From Zizania palustris (taxonomy: Eukaryota; Streptophyta; Magnoliopsida; Poales; Poaceae), in contig JAAALK010000081.1 of NCBI GenBank assembly GCA_019279435.1, positions 52,381,318-52,445,317 of the forward strand: DNA of 64,000 bases, written 5' to 3'. Position 1 is the first letter of the stretch. Every line of letters begins with the position of its first letter. The translations under genes were made by a program, and so were the position numbers. This document shows positions 32,375 to 42,050 of the stretch, in pieces. Below the pieces are notes generated by a model that searched no databases, had not been told where the DNA came from, and worked only from the letters and a program-made list of their open reading frames with translations.

Positions 32375-33181
32375 CTAAGGCAGCTCGGGGGACGGCTCGA
32401 TCTCGGGCTCGTGGGAGACGGTCGGGGTCGAGGAACTGGATGGTCCGGCGGGTGGTGCGCTGCGGGAGATCCTCTTGGGCCTCACAGTGGGGATCCGAAG
32501 GGGTTTCTTCCGGCGAGACGGAAGAGGCGCGATCTCCTCTATGTCCTTCTTTAATTCCTCGATCTGGTAGCGAAGATGTGGGTTGGTGGCGACACGCTGC
32601 CGAAGGAGCTCATTCTGACGCCTCAATTCCTCTGCCTCGGCAGCCAAGCGGTGTCCCTGCTGGATGCGGCGACGAAGCTCTCCGTTCTCGCGGTTCAGAT
32701 CCTCGGAAGAATGGCGGTAGAAGCTGATAGTGTCGCGTTGTCCATTGGCGTCCTGCAGCGCCTCGTAGTGGAGATCATCCATGGCTTCCAACAAGCGCAT
32801 GGTATGACCAATCGCCGAATGGCGCTGGGAGAGGGTGCTGACGAAGACACTGTGTGGACTCCCTGGGGTGCGAAGAGGTACGAAGCGGAAGTCCGTGTCG
32901 TAGAGCTCGCTGTCGTAGATCATCCGGAGCTCCGTGAGTGCCTGGAGGGCGGTGCGCTGACTGGCCACCAGGAAGGTCGGTCCTCCTCCGCGGTAGGTGT
33001 GAGCTGTCTGAGGGGAGGGCTGGACGACGACGGTGACCTCGCAGAAGCTCTCTTCCTCGTCGGGGAAGACTCCATGGTACATCGGCTCATGCTCGAATCC
33101 GAGGAAACTGACGAGCATGCGTAGCTCGCGGATGAATCCGGCCTCGTCACGAAGGTTCCCATTCACGGTACGGACCGGCAT
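32375..33181 (-). CDS. Element B ORF0, unknown protein with coiled coil and basic region
   Basis: 268 codons between primer site and gag, starting about 140 bp after the 5' LTR. The N-terminal half (1-150) looks globular, with LGFEHEPMYHGVFPDEEESF, FLVASQRTALQALTELRM and FVPLRTPGSPHSVFVS. Residues about 155-215 are Leu/Glu/Arg-rich and probably coiled coil (NRENGELRRRIQQGHR, EELRRQNELLRQRV). Residues 223-240 are strongly basic (RRKKPLRI, RPKRISR) and could act as nuclear-localisation or nucleic-acid-binding signals. The tail is Ser/Pro/Glu-rich. It is conserved in element A over its whole length despite substitutions, which suggests past selection. I recall upstream ORFs (orf0) in rice RIRE3 and RIRE8; their role is not known to me. 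No enzymatic motif is visible. Confidence 0.85.
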   Translation of the reverse strand: MPVRTVNGNLRDEAGFIRELRMLVSFLGFEHEPMYHGVFPDEEESFCEVTVVVQPSPQTAHTYRGGGPTFLVASQRTALQALTELRMIYDSELYDTDFRFVPLRTPGSPHSVFVSTLSQRHSAIGHTMRLLEAMDDLHYEALQDANGQRDTISFYRHSSEDLNRENGELRRRIQQGHRLAAEAEELRRQNELLRQRVATNPHLRYQIEELKKDIEEIAPLPSRRKKPLRIPTVRPKRISRSAPPAGPSSSSTPTVSHEPEIEPSPELP

Positions 33182-33307
33182 CTACAAAAGAGAGAAATTT
33201 TTTGTGAAAATCTCAGGAGATGAGAGGATAAGTAATCTTTTGTAAAATATAGTGAATATATATATAAGTCCTAAGGTCAGGTCTGTTTGGCTTCCTACAG
33301 TCAAGTC

Positions 33308-33320
33308 GGCTCTGATACCA
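33308..33320 (-). other. Element B primer binding site
   Basis: Minus-strand TGGTATCAGAGCC begins 3 bases inside the 5' LTR end and matches initiator methionine tRNA. Confidence 0.95.
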
Positions 33321-33323
33321 TCT

Positions 33324-36300
33324 TGTCGCGCCCCGATTTAATAAATCAGGACTTTATTGAAATTCCATAGAAAAATCAATAAAACAAGACGTTCATCAAG
33401 CGACCACGTACAATACGGGCAATCATTCACGGTTCGTAGACCGCATTAATACAAAAGTGAATGAAAGTGAAGAGAAACTAATAAAAATCAAGGGTCCTAG
33501 ATGAACGCCTCCTTCCAGTCTCGCCTTGACTGGGTCGCTACTCCAGACCTTCATCCTCCTCGTAGTAGACGGGCTCTGATGTTGTGAGTCAACGGGGTGA
33601 GTACAGATGTACTCAGCAAGCCACCGAATGCAAATATAATGCAAGATAATAACAAGGGAGATAGTGGCTAGTTTAGCGGAAGCAGCATATTTGTAAAGCA
33701 TTTAATGTGAGCAATTTATTAGTACGGAAAAGTAAACATGTGAATGCATCATCATCTTCTAACTCGAGGAGTACGTTTTACCTCCTCGCACAACAGTCCT
33801 TACATGCCATGAATAACTCAAACATTCAAACAATTGTAAACTAACTGCGAGTAGTCACACAACCCGCCCTTGACCGTGGGCTCGGCTTTTCGAAAAGATT
33901 GAATTACTCTGATCAGAGATGTACCACTGTACCCACAAGGCACGCACTCATCACCTACACCGGAGTGTAACGAGATGACCCATCACACGGGAACTCGTGC
34001 CAAAACCTTCCATATGGTCTTCTCCGACTCAACAGCACCCTCTTATAGGTTTCGTACCGTGTCTCGCCATGTCGAGTTTCCACAATACCCCCTCTTGAGC
34101 CATCGTCGGTACAAGGCGCCCTGAGGGCTAGCCCCTTGCCCCCTCCACTATGGTGCCGTGAGACGGAGTGTTCCACACTTCCAGTTAGGACTTACCCATT
34201 AGACTTGTGGTTGGTACGGAAGTGCTTTGCAACAGATCCCGCAGACCGGTCCTTATAGTGCCTCGGGTGCGACATACCCAAAACCCGAGCTTGCACCCGG
34301 AACCCACCATACTTATCACATACCTAACTCCAACAGAGTCCAGAGACAAGAATAACGGGGTATTTCATATACCAGAATCCATCTATTCTACGACTCATTC
34401 TTTATACCCTATAGCAGTTGTGCCGGTACATTGGGCACTAGCTAATATAATATTTGTAGAGTGACAAGGAGTTAAGGCTCAATAAGCATGGCTTGGGTTT
34501 GCACACAAGGACGGGGATCTAATAAATATAAGTGTATGGCTTGATCTTGGACTAATGCAATATTAACCTATGAGTTATAGCGATAATTTATTAAATCATG
34601 GGCTCAATAATGATCAACTGTGTCCACAAAGGTGGTCGATGACTTGCCTTGCTCAGCAAATGGGGATGGAGGAACCTCGGGGTAGAACTCCTGCTCCTCG
34701 ACGAACTCGTAGTCTTCTCGTTACGGAAAATAAACAATACATTCAATAAACACATAAAACTCACCAAATATTAAACATACACATTTGTGGGTTTTATTAT
34801 GTGAAGTAATATTTTTAATATGTCAAGGTTTTGTACAAAACAGTAAAGTTTAATATTTTAGAATTTTTCCCAATTTATTTTCTGTATTATTAATTTTAAC
34901 CCTAAGGGATTTTTATTCATTTATTTATTAATAATATTTTGGGTAACAGAAACATACTATTTTTATGGCATTAATGTGTAGAGAATAATATTCTGGTTCT
35001 AACAAAATTTGAATGGTGAAATTTGGAGTTAAAATGAGCAAGATATGAATTTTTGAAGTTTAAACTATTTTCTGGAATTTTATTTAAACAGAAAAACAGT
35101 CTCTGGTCCACGGTGAACCAGGTTCACCGTGAACCCGTGACTATGCGCGTGGACCCGAGCGATCTGGGTCGTTGGATCTGGATCCAGCGGCCAGATGCGA
35201 GGCGGGGGTTTTAAATGAGTTTCAACGGCCCAGATTAAAACATACCGAAGGGGTACGCGTGGACGCACAGGATTAAGTCGCGTTTTTAAGTTAGATCCGA
35301 CGGCTACGATCGCGTGGTACCGCTTTGACCGGATCCGAGGGCCTGGATTAGATCCCGAAGGGATTTAATCCTAGCCCTCCGATCTGGATCGGACGGCTAG
35401 GGGCTCGTCCGGCACGGCACGCAGCTAAGGGGGTTACGCCCCCTTCTTCTCCGGCGACGGTGGCGCACGGGTGCGATCGTGGCGACGGCGGCGAGGGCCT
35501 AGGATCCTAGCCTATGGCGAAAACGGAAAGATGAGAAGGTGGTGATCATGATGGTATCTCCGGCGACGACGGATGGCGACGGATGGCGGCCGGCGACGAG
35601 GGTAGACGAGGCGGGGTGTACGGGTGGTCGTCGGCGATGGCGATCCGGCGGTGTCCACGGCCAACGGAAGGGGGGCCGGGGACGGGTGGTGGTCGACGAT
35701 CACTCCGGTGGCGGTGGCTAGGGCGAAGGGGGTCGGGATCGACGGCGATTGCTCGCCGGAGTTGGTACAGAGGAAGAAACCGAAGAATGGAGCAGGGCGC
35801 TCGAGAGTGCTTCAGCTTGGGCTTAGGCGGTGTGGGGGTGAGGGCGGCGTCCACAGGGGTTTAAATAGGGGTCGCCGGTGGTCGGAATGGAAGGGAATCG
35901 AGGAAGCCGAGAGGGCTCCGGCGATCCCTTTCCAAGAGCTCCGGTTGTACTGCCATAAACGCGAAAACGCGTGGCTAAAGAAGGAATGGGGTCGTCGGTG
36001 ATCCGGGAAGGCGATCCGGGGTGGATCAAGCGAACGCGGGCGGCCGGCGGTGAGGAAAAGGAAGGTGATCGCTGGGAAGAAGGAAAGGGGATCCCCTTCC
36101 CGGGAGGAAGATGAATCTGACAGGTGGGCTCCACCTGTCAGTGGGCGAACGAAAAAGGAAAGGGGCCGACAGACGGGTCCGGGCGGTCAGTGGCGCGGCG
36201 GGGGCTGACCGGTGGGGCCAAGCAGGCGTGGGCGGGAGAGGGAGGCGGGGAAAAGCGCCGACAAGCGGGGCCCGCTTGTCAGAGAGAGAGAGCAGTGGTG

Positions 36301-36625
36301 GGCTGGGCCTAAAGGCTTTAGGAGGGGGTTTCGGGGTTGAGGCCCAATAGGATTTAAAAATTCATTTCTGATTTAAAATAATTCCAGTAATTCGAATATT
36401 TGATTAAGGGTTGAATCACTGTTGATAAAAATTTGTAAAAATTCCTAAAATTATATCTTGGTCTCTAGTTCATCTCATAAAATTTTCAAGTCCAGATTTT
36501 GAGTATTTCCCCCTGTTTGGCTTTATTTGGGTTCTTTTGTGATTTTCCTTTAATAATAAATCCAGAAATGATTTAAATAATATTTTCCTTTTATTTTATT
36601 TCTTTTTAATTTCTGGGGTGTTACA
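33324..36625 (-). repeat. Element B 5' LTR (right copy)
   Basis: 3302 bp. Probable TATA box TATTTAAA on the minus strand at 35860-35867. Palindrome at 36117-36141. Two extra bases in a GA run near 36287 account for the length difference from the left copy. Confidence 0.97.
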
Positions 36626-36630
36626 TTCGG

Positions 36631-36993
36631 CCAAGGAGAACTCCCTAAAGGGTCCCCTCCCGAAGGGGCGCCGCCAGGATGGATTGGACATCTGCTTTAG
36701 CCAAGTGTTCACACGACTTTTTACCTTTTTAGCCCTACGGAGGTCAAGAAACAGTGTCCTTTATGACAGTTGTAACTAGAGGGTAAAATGGTCTTTTCCT
36801 TGTATATTATTTCCTATAAATACCCCCTCTTTACTGAGGTATAGGCATCGAATCAAGAGATAATCAATAGACACTTTGAACTGTCCTCGACTATTATCCT
36901 ACTCGGAGGCCTGGAACAGTTCGCAAACAATCATCTCATTTAATAACCCTTCGTGGTTATTTAAACCTATTAACGTAATATTTTACGCCAACA
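36631..36993 (+). repeat. Tat 3' LTR, right part (363 bp) with promoter
   Basis: Continues the LTR after element B and ends TTACGCCAACA; CCAACA is the inverted complement of the TGTTGG start. TATAAATA at 36815-36822 is followed by ACCCCCTC, a typical LTR promoter layout in the plus direction. Confidence 0.85.
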
Positions 36994-37355
36994 TCAATCA
37001 TAACATTACGGACCAGCAAAAGGATAATGAAGAGCAAACATCATTTGGAATGCTAAAGGTCCTTGATAGTATGGTTCTATTATAGAAGTAATGCAACTAC
37101 ACTGTTGTAGTTTTCCTAAAATCACGGTATTTGGAAACAACAAGCAATGTAAATGAGATGACACTTCAAGTACTCAGTGAGTGAACCCATGATTATTGAT
37201 TGCACTTGTATCTTACAATGTTAGAAAGGTAATAATGCACTATTGTAATCTTTAGATAAATGTCTTATCAGATTGTAGCCTAGAATATACATGCAAATTG
37301 GGTAAGATCAAATTACGAATTGAAGGTATGTCAACTGAAAAGGAAAGGGCAATAC
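36994..37355 (-). other. Intron-like sequence next to a VAMP exon
   Basis: A/T-rich DNA between the Tat LTR and the VAMP exon, starting (minus strand) with the splice donor GTATTG. No exon match found. The next VAMP exon is not present before the Tat element. Confidence 0.5.
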
Positions 37356-37427
37356 CTGACTGATCTCACCCTTCATACAATTTGTTCTGTCTGCATTTGG
37401 ATTGTTTGAATAGTCACTACAGCATGG

Positions 37428-37695
37428 TAAGGAATTTGAGGCAAGTTTTTGAGGCATGCTAAAGATGATTGCCTCAAAATATTCTTTGAGGCAACAATGT
37501 TTGCCTCAAATTATAAAATTGAGGCAGACCATATTAGCCTCATTAAACTGAGGCTAGCAAGTTAGCCTCAACGAGGAATTTGAGACATGTTTTTGAGGCA
37601 TGCTAAAGATGATTGTCTCAAAATATTATTTGAGGCATCAATGTTGGCCTCAAATTATAAAATTGAGGAAAATCATATAAGCCTCATTATAGACC
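37428..37695. repeat. CACTA left subterminal repeats
   Basis: Two tandem copies of a block of about 142 bp, starting near 37430 and 37572, each with TTTTTGAGGCATGCTAAAG followed by many TGAGGC/GCCTCA words in both orientations. In En/Spm elements such subterminal words bind the element's own regulator protein; here that is inferred. Confidence 0.85.
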
Positions 37696-37822
37696 GGCAT
37701 AATTGGAGGTCTCTCCGTTTTTTAGTTGGCATGGCCCTCCCGCCGATCTACACGTGTCTCATGGTGTGGCCCATTTTGCAAAAAAAGCCCTCTGCTTTTT
37801 TGGTAATTTCTATGTGGTCTCT

Positions 37823-39297
37823 ATTTTTCGATCAAACAAGATGGCCGATGAGTGGAGGAGGAGTACATTAGTGCCAATCTTCAAGAACAAGGGAGATATT
37901 CAAAGTTGTACCAACTATCGAGGGATTAAGCTCATGAGCCACACTATGAAGCTTTGGGAGAGAGTTATTGAGCATCGCCTAAGAGGAATGACGCATATCA
38001 CCATGAACCAATTTGGATTCATGCCTGGAAGGTCAACCATGGAAGCAATTTTTTTTAATAAGACAGGTCATGGAGCGGTATAAAGAGCAGAAGAAGGACT
38101 TGCACATGGTTTTTATCGACTTGGAAAAGGCCTATGATAAAATACCTAGGAATCTCATATGGTGGGCATTGGATAAGCATAAAGTCCCAACAAAGTATGT
38201 TACGCTCATTAAGGACATGTATGACAAGGTTGTGACTAGTGTCCGAGCAACTGATGGTGATACAAATGTTTTCCCGATTAACATAGGACTACATCAAAGT
38301 TCAGCTTTGAGCCCTTATCTATTTGCCTTAGTGATAGATGAGGTCACGAGGGATATACAAGGAGATATCCCTTGGTGTATGCTTTTCGCTTACGATGTAG
38401 TTCTAGTAGATGAAAGCTGGGAAGAAGTAAATAGAAAGCTAGAGTTATGGCGTCAGACCCTAGAATCAAAAGGATTTAGAATTAGCAGGACCAAAACCGA
38501 GTATATGAGATGTGACTTTGGTACTACAATTAGGGAGGATGGAGATGTGAGCTTGGGAGGCCAAGTAGTACCAAAGAAGGACACCTTCCGTTATTTGGGA
38601 TCGATGCTTCAGAGAGATGGTGATATTGATGAAGATGTTAGCCATAGGATCAAAGCGGGGTGGATGAAATGGCGTCAAGCATCGGGAGTCCTATGTGACA
38701 AGAGAGTGCCATAGAAGTTGAAAGGCAAGTTCTACAGGACGACGATTAGGCCTGCTATGTTATATGGGGCTGAGTGTTGGCCTACCAAGAGGCGGCATAT
38801 CCAACAACTATGTGTCACAGAGATGCGTATGTTGCATTGGATATGTGGGCACACAAGTTTGGACCGAGTGAGAAACGATGACATACGCGATCGGCTAGGA
38901 GTAGCGTCAATTGAAGAAAAGCTTATGCAACACCGGTTGAGATGGTTTGGGCATGTCCAACGGAGACCCCCAGAGGCACCGGTGCACAGAGGTATCATAA
39001 GACGAGTCAATAATGTGAAGAGAGGTAGAGGGCGACCAAACTTGACATGGGAGGAGGCAATCAAAAGAGACTTGAAGGAATGGAATATCCCAAAGGAGTT
39101 GTGTTTGGATAGAAGTGCTTGGAAAGAAGCTATCCACGTGCCCGAACCGTGATTAGGCCTTTTCCCTTTTAGTGCTCTTAAAAGCTTTTCCCCTCTCCTT
39201 TCTCTCTCTTTTTGGTGACTTCTTGTTGGGTTTCAACTCTAGCCTACCCCAACTTGCTTGGGACTAAAAGACTTTGTTGATGTTGATGTTGATGATG
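37823..39297 (+). mobile_element. 5'-truncated L1-type LINE
   Basis: Flanked by a 14-bp duplication TCTATGTGGTCTCT (37809-37822 and 39298-39311), as left by target-primed insertion. The element ends in GTTGATGTTGATGTTGATG, a simple-repeat tail in place of poly(A). The 3' terminal region includes ACTTGCTTGGGACTAAAAG, common at the ends of grass LINEs. It is truncated at its 5' end inside the reverse transcriptase. Confidence 0.9.
37840..39152 (+). pseudogene. LINE reverse transcriptase, C-terminal part
   Basis: Segments in two frames give ADEWRRSTLVPIFKNKGDIQ, NYRGIKLMSHTMKLWERVIE, NQFGFMPGRSTMEAIF, MVFIDLEKAYDKIPRNLIWW and QSSALSPYLFALVIDEV. The active-site segment reads MLFAYDVVLVDES, where FADDIVL would be expected: the first catalytic Asp of the DD pair is Tyr. 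Then come GFRISRTKTEYM and, after a TAG at 38712-38714, AMLYGAECWPTKRRHIQQL and the RVRNDDIRDRLGVASIEEKL tail. A frameshift near 38050, the TAG and the active-site change all make it inactive. The order is that of plant L1-type ORF2. Confidence 0.9.
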
Positions 39298-39311
39298 TCT
39301 ATGTGGTCTCT

Positions 39312-40285
39312 CTTTTATTTTTCGTTTCCCTCTCTATCTTCAAATTAATAAACCCTTGACATTAAGAAAAATAAAATTATAATTGTATTCTGTAGATGGA
39401 GTAGTCTTAGATAATTTTCACATTTTTTATAAAAAACCTTTCTTTTATTTTTTCTCTTTCTTCTTTAACTTTCTTTTATTCTTTCCATTCCTTTGCTGGA
39501 AGACAGACCGATGGAGCGGTTGGGGCAGGCCGAGCGGCGGGCTATGGGTGGTGACCGAGGCGATCCGACGATGGGGCGCCATGGCAGCCGGTTCGAGTAG
39601 GCGGAGATCCGATGGGGGGCAGGGCAGGGGCGGGGCGCCGCGACCGCTAGAGCGAGCGGGCCAAGATCCGGCCATACCGGGGCAGCGGCGGCGGGGCTTC
39701 ATCCAGCGGCTTCATCCACCACTTCATCTCCTACCTACATCCTAAAGCGGTGGCTCTGCATTGTGGTGCCGCTCGTCTCCGAGATGGTCGCAGCGGGGAG
39801 GCGGAGGAGATGGGGTAGGCTCAGCTTCCCCTCCCATTTTGGTACTGCTACATCCTCCTTCATGCATTGCGTGGCTTCCCTGTTTGATGACCGCGATGAA
39901 GGCATCTCCTAGTGGCTTTTATGCATGTTCTTGGATCTTTGGAGAGAAAGGAGTCTAATTTATGCCATAAATTTAGTTCCTGCAAATTTCTTTAGACAAA
40001 AGTGTGATGTGAATAATAGCGGTGGAATTATTGAGCCCGAAGAAAAATAGTAGTTCTGTTATGATTCTTGGTGTGGTTGTGATCTAGGTGATAGTTCAGA
40101 TTATTTTCCTTACTTTGTTTGCAACAAAATATGCACTTTTCTTGTACATAAGTTAGTTTCTCTCTTTGTGATGTTAGAATTGTAAGTTATCTGGTTACAA
40201 CAGTAGCATGAACTTCCTTGGATTTAGAATTCTTAGTGCTAGAAATGATTCTGATTGCACCTGCTCATTTTTTCTGCTCCTGCAG
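39312..40285 (+). other. CACTA interior with a GC-rich, exon-like block
   Basis: About 39490-39960 is much richer in GC than its surroundings and open over 120 codons (from 39383), with Arg/Gly/Pro composition. It may be a captured first exon or promoter/5' UTR of a plant gene, but I recognise no protein. The rest is A/T-rich and intron-like. Confidence 0.35.
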
Positions 40286-40448
40286 CAGCAAGGGTTTAGT
40301 CAGAGGAAGAAGCTGCCACAACTGAAGTTGTTGAAGGGGCTGATCTTGGGATTATGGGTGATGATACTCGGGTTTCCAATGATGGACCTTTAAGTCCATC
40401 TGTTGGTGTAGAGACAGTACGTTGTCTTCCCCAAAAACGTTGGCAAAA
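40286..40448 (+). pseudogene. Exon fragment of translocon-associated protein alpha subunit (TRAP-alpha)
   Basis: Acceptor TTTTCTGCTCCTGCAG and donor GTGAGT (40449) bound a block encoding EEEAATTEVVEGADLGIMGD and DGPLSPSVGVETV. In plants the lumenal N-terminal part of TRAP-alpha, an ER membrane partner of the Sec61 translocon, has VVEGADLGIVGDD, GDGPLSPAPGVETVCVFPKN. Here one base too many after GVETV shifts the frame; the neighbouring frame then gives FPKNVGK. A TAG interrupts the start (codon 5). Sequence and exon borders are therefore those of a captured, decayed exon within the CACTA element. The match is from memory of the family. Confidence 0.7.
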
Positions 40449-41338
40449 GTGAGTATCCAATTCTGACAAATCTTTTATATGTCAGTCACTAATTAGCATT
40501 GCAATTAATTTGTAATCATTTCTTTTAAATTCAACAGGAAATATCAAACTAAAATCATGTAATCAAGTTGATTGAGACAACAAAACCAACATGATTCTAT
40601 GTTAAAAGAGAAAATATGCATGTATTGATCGTCAATTTCAAATTTGTACGGTGAATAATACTCAAATACTATTGTTCAAAGGAAAAATACCAAGTTTTAT
40701 TTCTTCTAGCATACTTTTTGTGTATGAAGTTACCATTTTCAAGTTGCTACAAGTTTCAATGTACACCTTTATTAGCATTGTAGTTTTCTGGAATTATTTA
40801 TAGGTTCAAATCCATATAATATTATTACCATGGTGTTGAATAGTTGGAGCTATTGTTCTCTCAGATCATCTTTGTTGTTTATCTCAGCTTCATGCTAACA
40901 AGTAAAGCTCTCCGGTAAATCAGAGTGAAATCTATGTTTGCTTTACCTTCCATTTCCATTACAATTTTGGTACCCTTGTATTTCCTTTTACTTGGCTACA
41001 TCAGAAATATTGTCCACTTCTATAGTTCTGAACAATTAGTTTCCTGCCTAATAGTTTGGTTATATGTTGTACCATTGAATCATTGATCCCTTCATTGAAG
41101 CACACTAATTTTCATTTTTCTTTCTTGGAGTGTCATTTGCATTCAATTGTTTTACTTATCATTAGCTCTTTTTTATGAGTAGAATACAGAAATTTCTGCT
41201 TCATCTCAAATAGAAGAGTCCAGATGATGGAAAACATGGTTATGGATCTCTTGTTTTTTGTGAAGAATGTCCTTGCTTCTATTAGCCTTAAGTTGAGTGT
41301 AATTTATTTAAATATCGATCACTTCTTTTATCGATAGA
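40449..41338 (+). other. CACTA interior, intron-like A/T-rich DNA
   Basis: No ORF or structure of note. It starts with the splice donor of the TRAP-alpha fragment. Confidence 0.5.
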
Positions 41339-41365
41339 GCGCACAATGTGCGCTGGCCATTCTAG
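41339..41365 (+). other. Helitron-like 3' terminus
   Basis: Hairpin GCGCACA-A-TGTGCGC (41339-41353), then 8 bases, then CTAG (41362-41365) followed by T. This is the classic Helitron 3' end: a short GC-rich stem 8-12 nt before CTRR, with insertion between A and T. No matching 5' TC end was found upstream inside the CACTA element. Confidence 0.4.
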
Positions 41366-41430
41366 TGGACATTATTACTCCCTAGGCTGTCTTTTGATGT
41401 CTTATAATTTCGTTATTGCTTGTTATGCAG

Positions 41431-41481
41431 ATTGGCCTACCATATCAAATTGTTTCCATTGTATCTGGTGCTCTTAATGAT
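41431..41481 (+). pseudogene. Seryl-tRNA synthetase exon fragment
   Basis: After an acceptor-like TTGTTATGCAG the plus strand encodes IGLPYQIVSIVSGALND, which matches the motif 2 to motif 3 linker of cytosolic seryl-tRNA synthetase (usually LGLPYQVVSIVSGALNDAA). Similarity then stops within a few codons. It is a short captured piece inside the CACTA element, on the same strand as the TRAP-alpha piece. Because only 17 residues match, confidence is moderate. Confidence 0.6.
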
Positions 41482-41824
41482 AGGGTCCTCAACAACTTCC
41501 TATATATTCACACCTTCAACTCCTACCAGCTCTTTGGCCGGATGTGCACCCCTGTATCTTGTTATGCAGATTTGTATTGTTAAATGCTACTTTTGTAAAT
41601 TGATGGAGGACCGTGAGGAGACCAAATGAGATGCTATATTATTTTGCCAAACATGTATGTGTGGTTGTGATGTTTTAACCTATTGAATGAAGAGATTTTG
41701 AGGATATATATGTTATTGTTTCAACTATCTTGTGTGCATTGTGATGAAATGTACGTATTTGATAATAATTGCTGAGAAAATTCCATATATGTACTGCAAA
41801 TAATTTTAATTTGATGTATGTTAC
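41482..41824 (+). other. CACTA interior, unassigned
   Basis: A short ORF (41420-41629) overlaps the synthetase piece in another frame and has no family features. The remainder is A/T-rich. Confidence 0.45.
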
Positions 41825-42050
41825 ATTGAGGCAGCTTATAGTTGCCTCAATTCTTTTGAGACAGAAATGACAGCCTCAAGGCTAGTTATACTTGTTGAGG
41901 TAGACTGTGTGCGTCAATCAAATTCTGAGGCAGATTATGTCAGCCTCAAATTTAGCTTTTAGAGGCTAACTCTAGTGAATGCCTCAATATGCTTATTTTG
42001 AGGCAAGGGTATCCGAGGTGTATTTTGAGGCTGATTAGCTTGCCCCAAAT
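41825..42050. repeat. CACTA right subterminal repeats
   Basis: At least eight TGAGGC/GCCTCA words in both orientations in about 220 bp, mirroring the left end. Confidence 0.85.

Larger units (their letters stand above)
24380..36625 (-). mobile_element. Element B: full-length, structurally intact Tekay-type Ty3 chromovirus with ORF0
   Basis: 12,246 bp flanked by TTCGG on both sides (24375-24379 and 36626-36630). On the minus strand: 5' LTR (36625-33324), initiator-tRNA primer site, ORF0 (268 aa), one uninterrupted gag-pol frame (1492 aa), polypurine tract and 3' LTR (27679-24380). The LTRs differ by only about a dozen substitutions and one 2-bp indel seen by eye, so insertion is recent. It lies in the 3' LTR of the Tat element. 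It is the only copy in the window with open frames throughout. One feature speaks against full activity: the Gag zinc knuckle has Gln in place of the conserved His. Confidence 0.97.
1493..36993 (+). mobile_element. Tat-lineage Ty3 retrotransposon, 5' part missing, split by three Tekay-family insertions
   Basis: Removing the nested insertions rejoins one plus-strand element: C-terminal pol, minisatellite, antisense ORF, polypurine tract and 3' LTR. The two RNase H-like domains before integrase and a minus-strand ORF between pol and the 3' LTR are hallmarks of the Tat lineage (Grande, RIRE2, Retand and relatives). The left part is cut off by the copia element at 1492, and the 5' LTR lies outside the window. 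Continuity across each insertion is shown by 5-bp target duplications: GAGCC, ACGCC and TTCGG. The 5 bases after the 3' LTR (TCAAT, 36994-36998) are the expected target duplication, but their partner is not visible. Confidence 0.85.

Noticed and set aside
37430..37695. Regularly spaced GAGGC words that could be taken for a CRISPR-like array.
   Set aside because: Repeats are short, in both orientations, and mirrored at the other CACTA end. This is a plant genome.
39383..39745. A 120-codon GC-rich ORF inside the CACTA element as a real gene.
   Set aside because: No recognisable domain, overlapping antisense ORF of equal quality. I kept it only as a possible captured exon or promoter.
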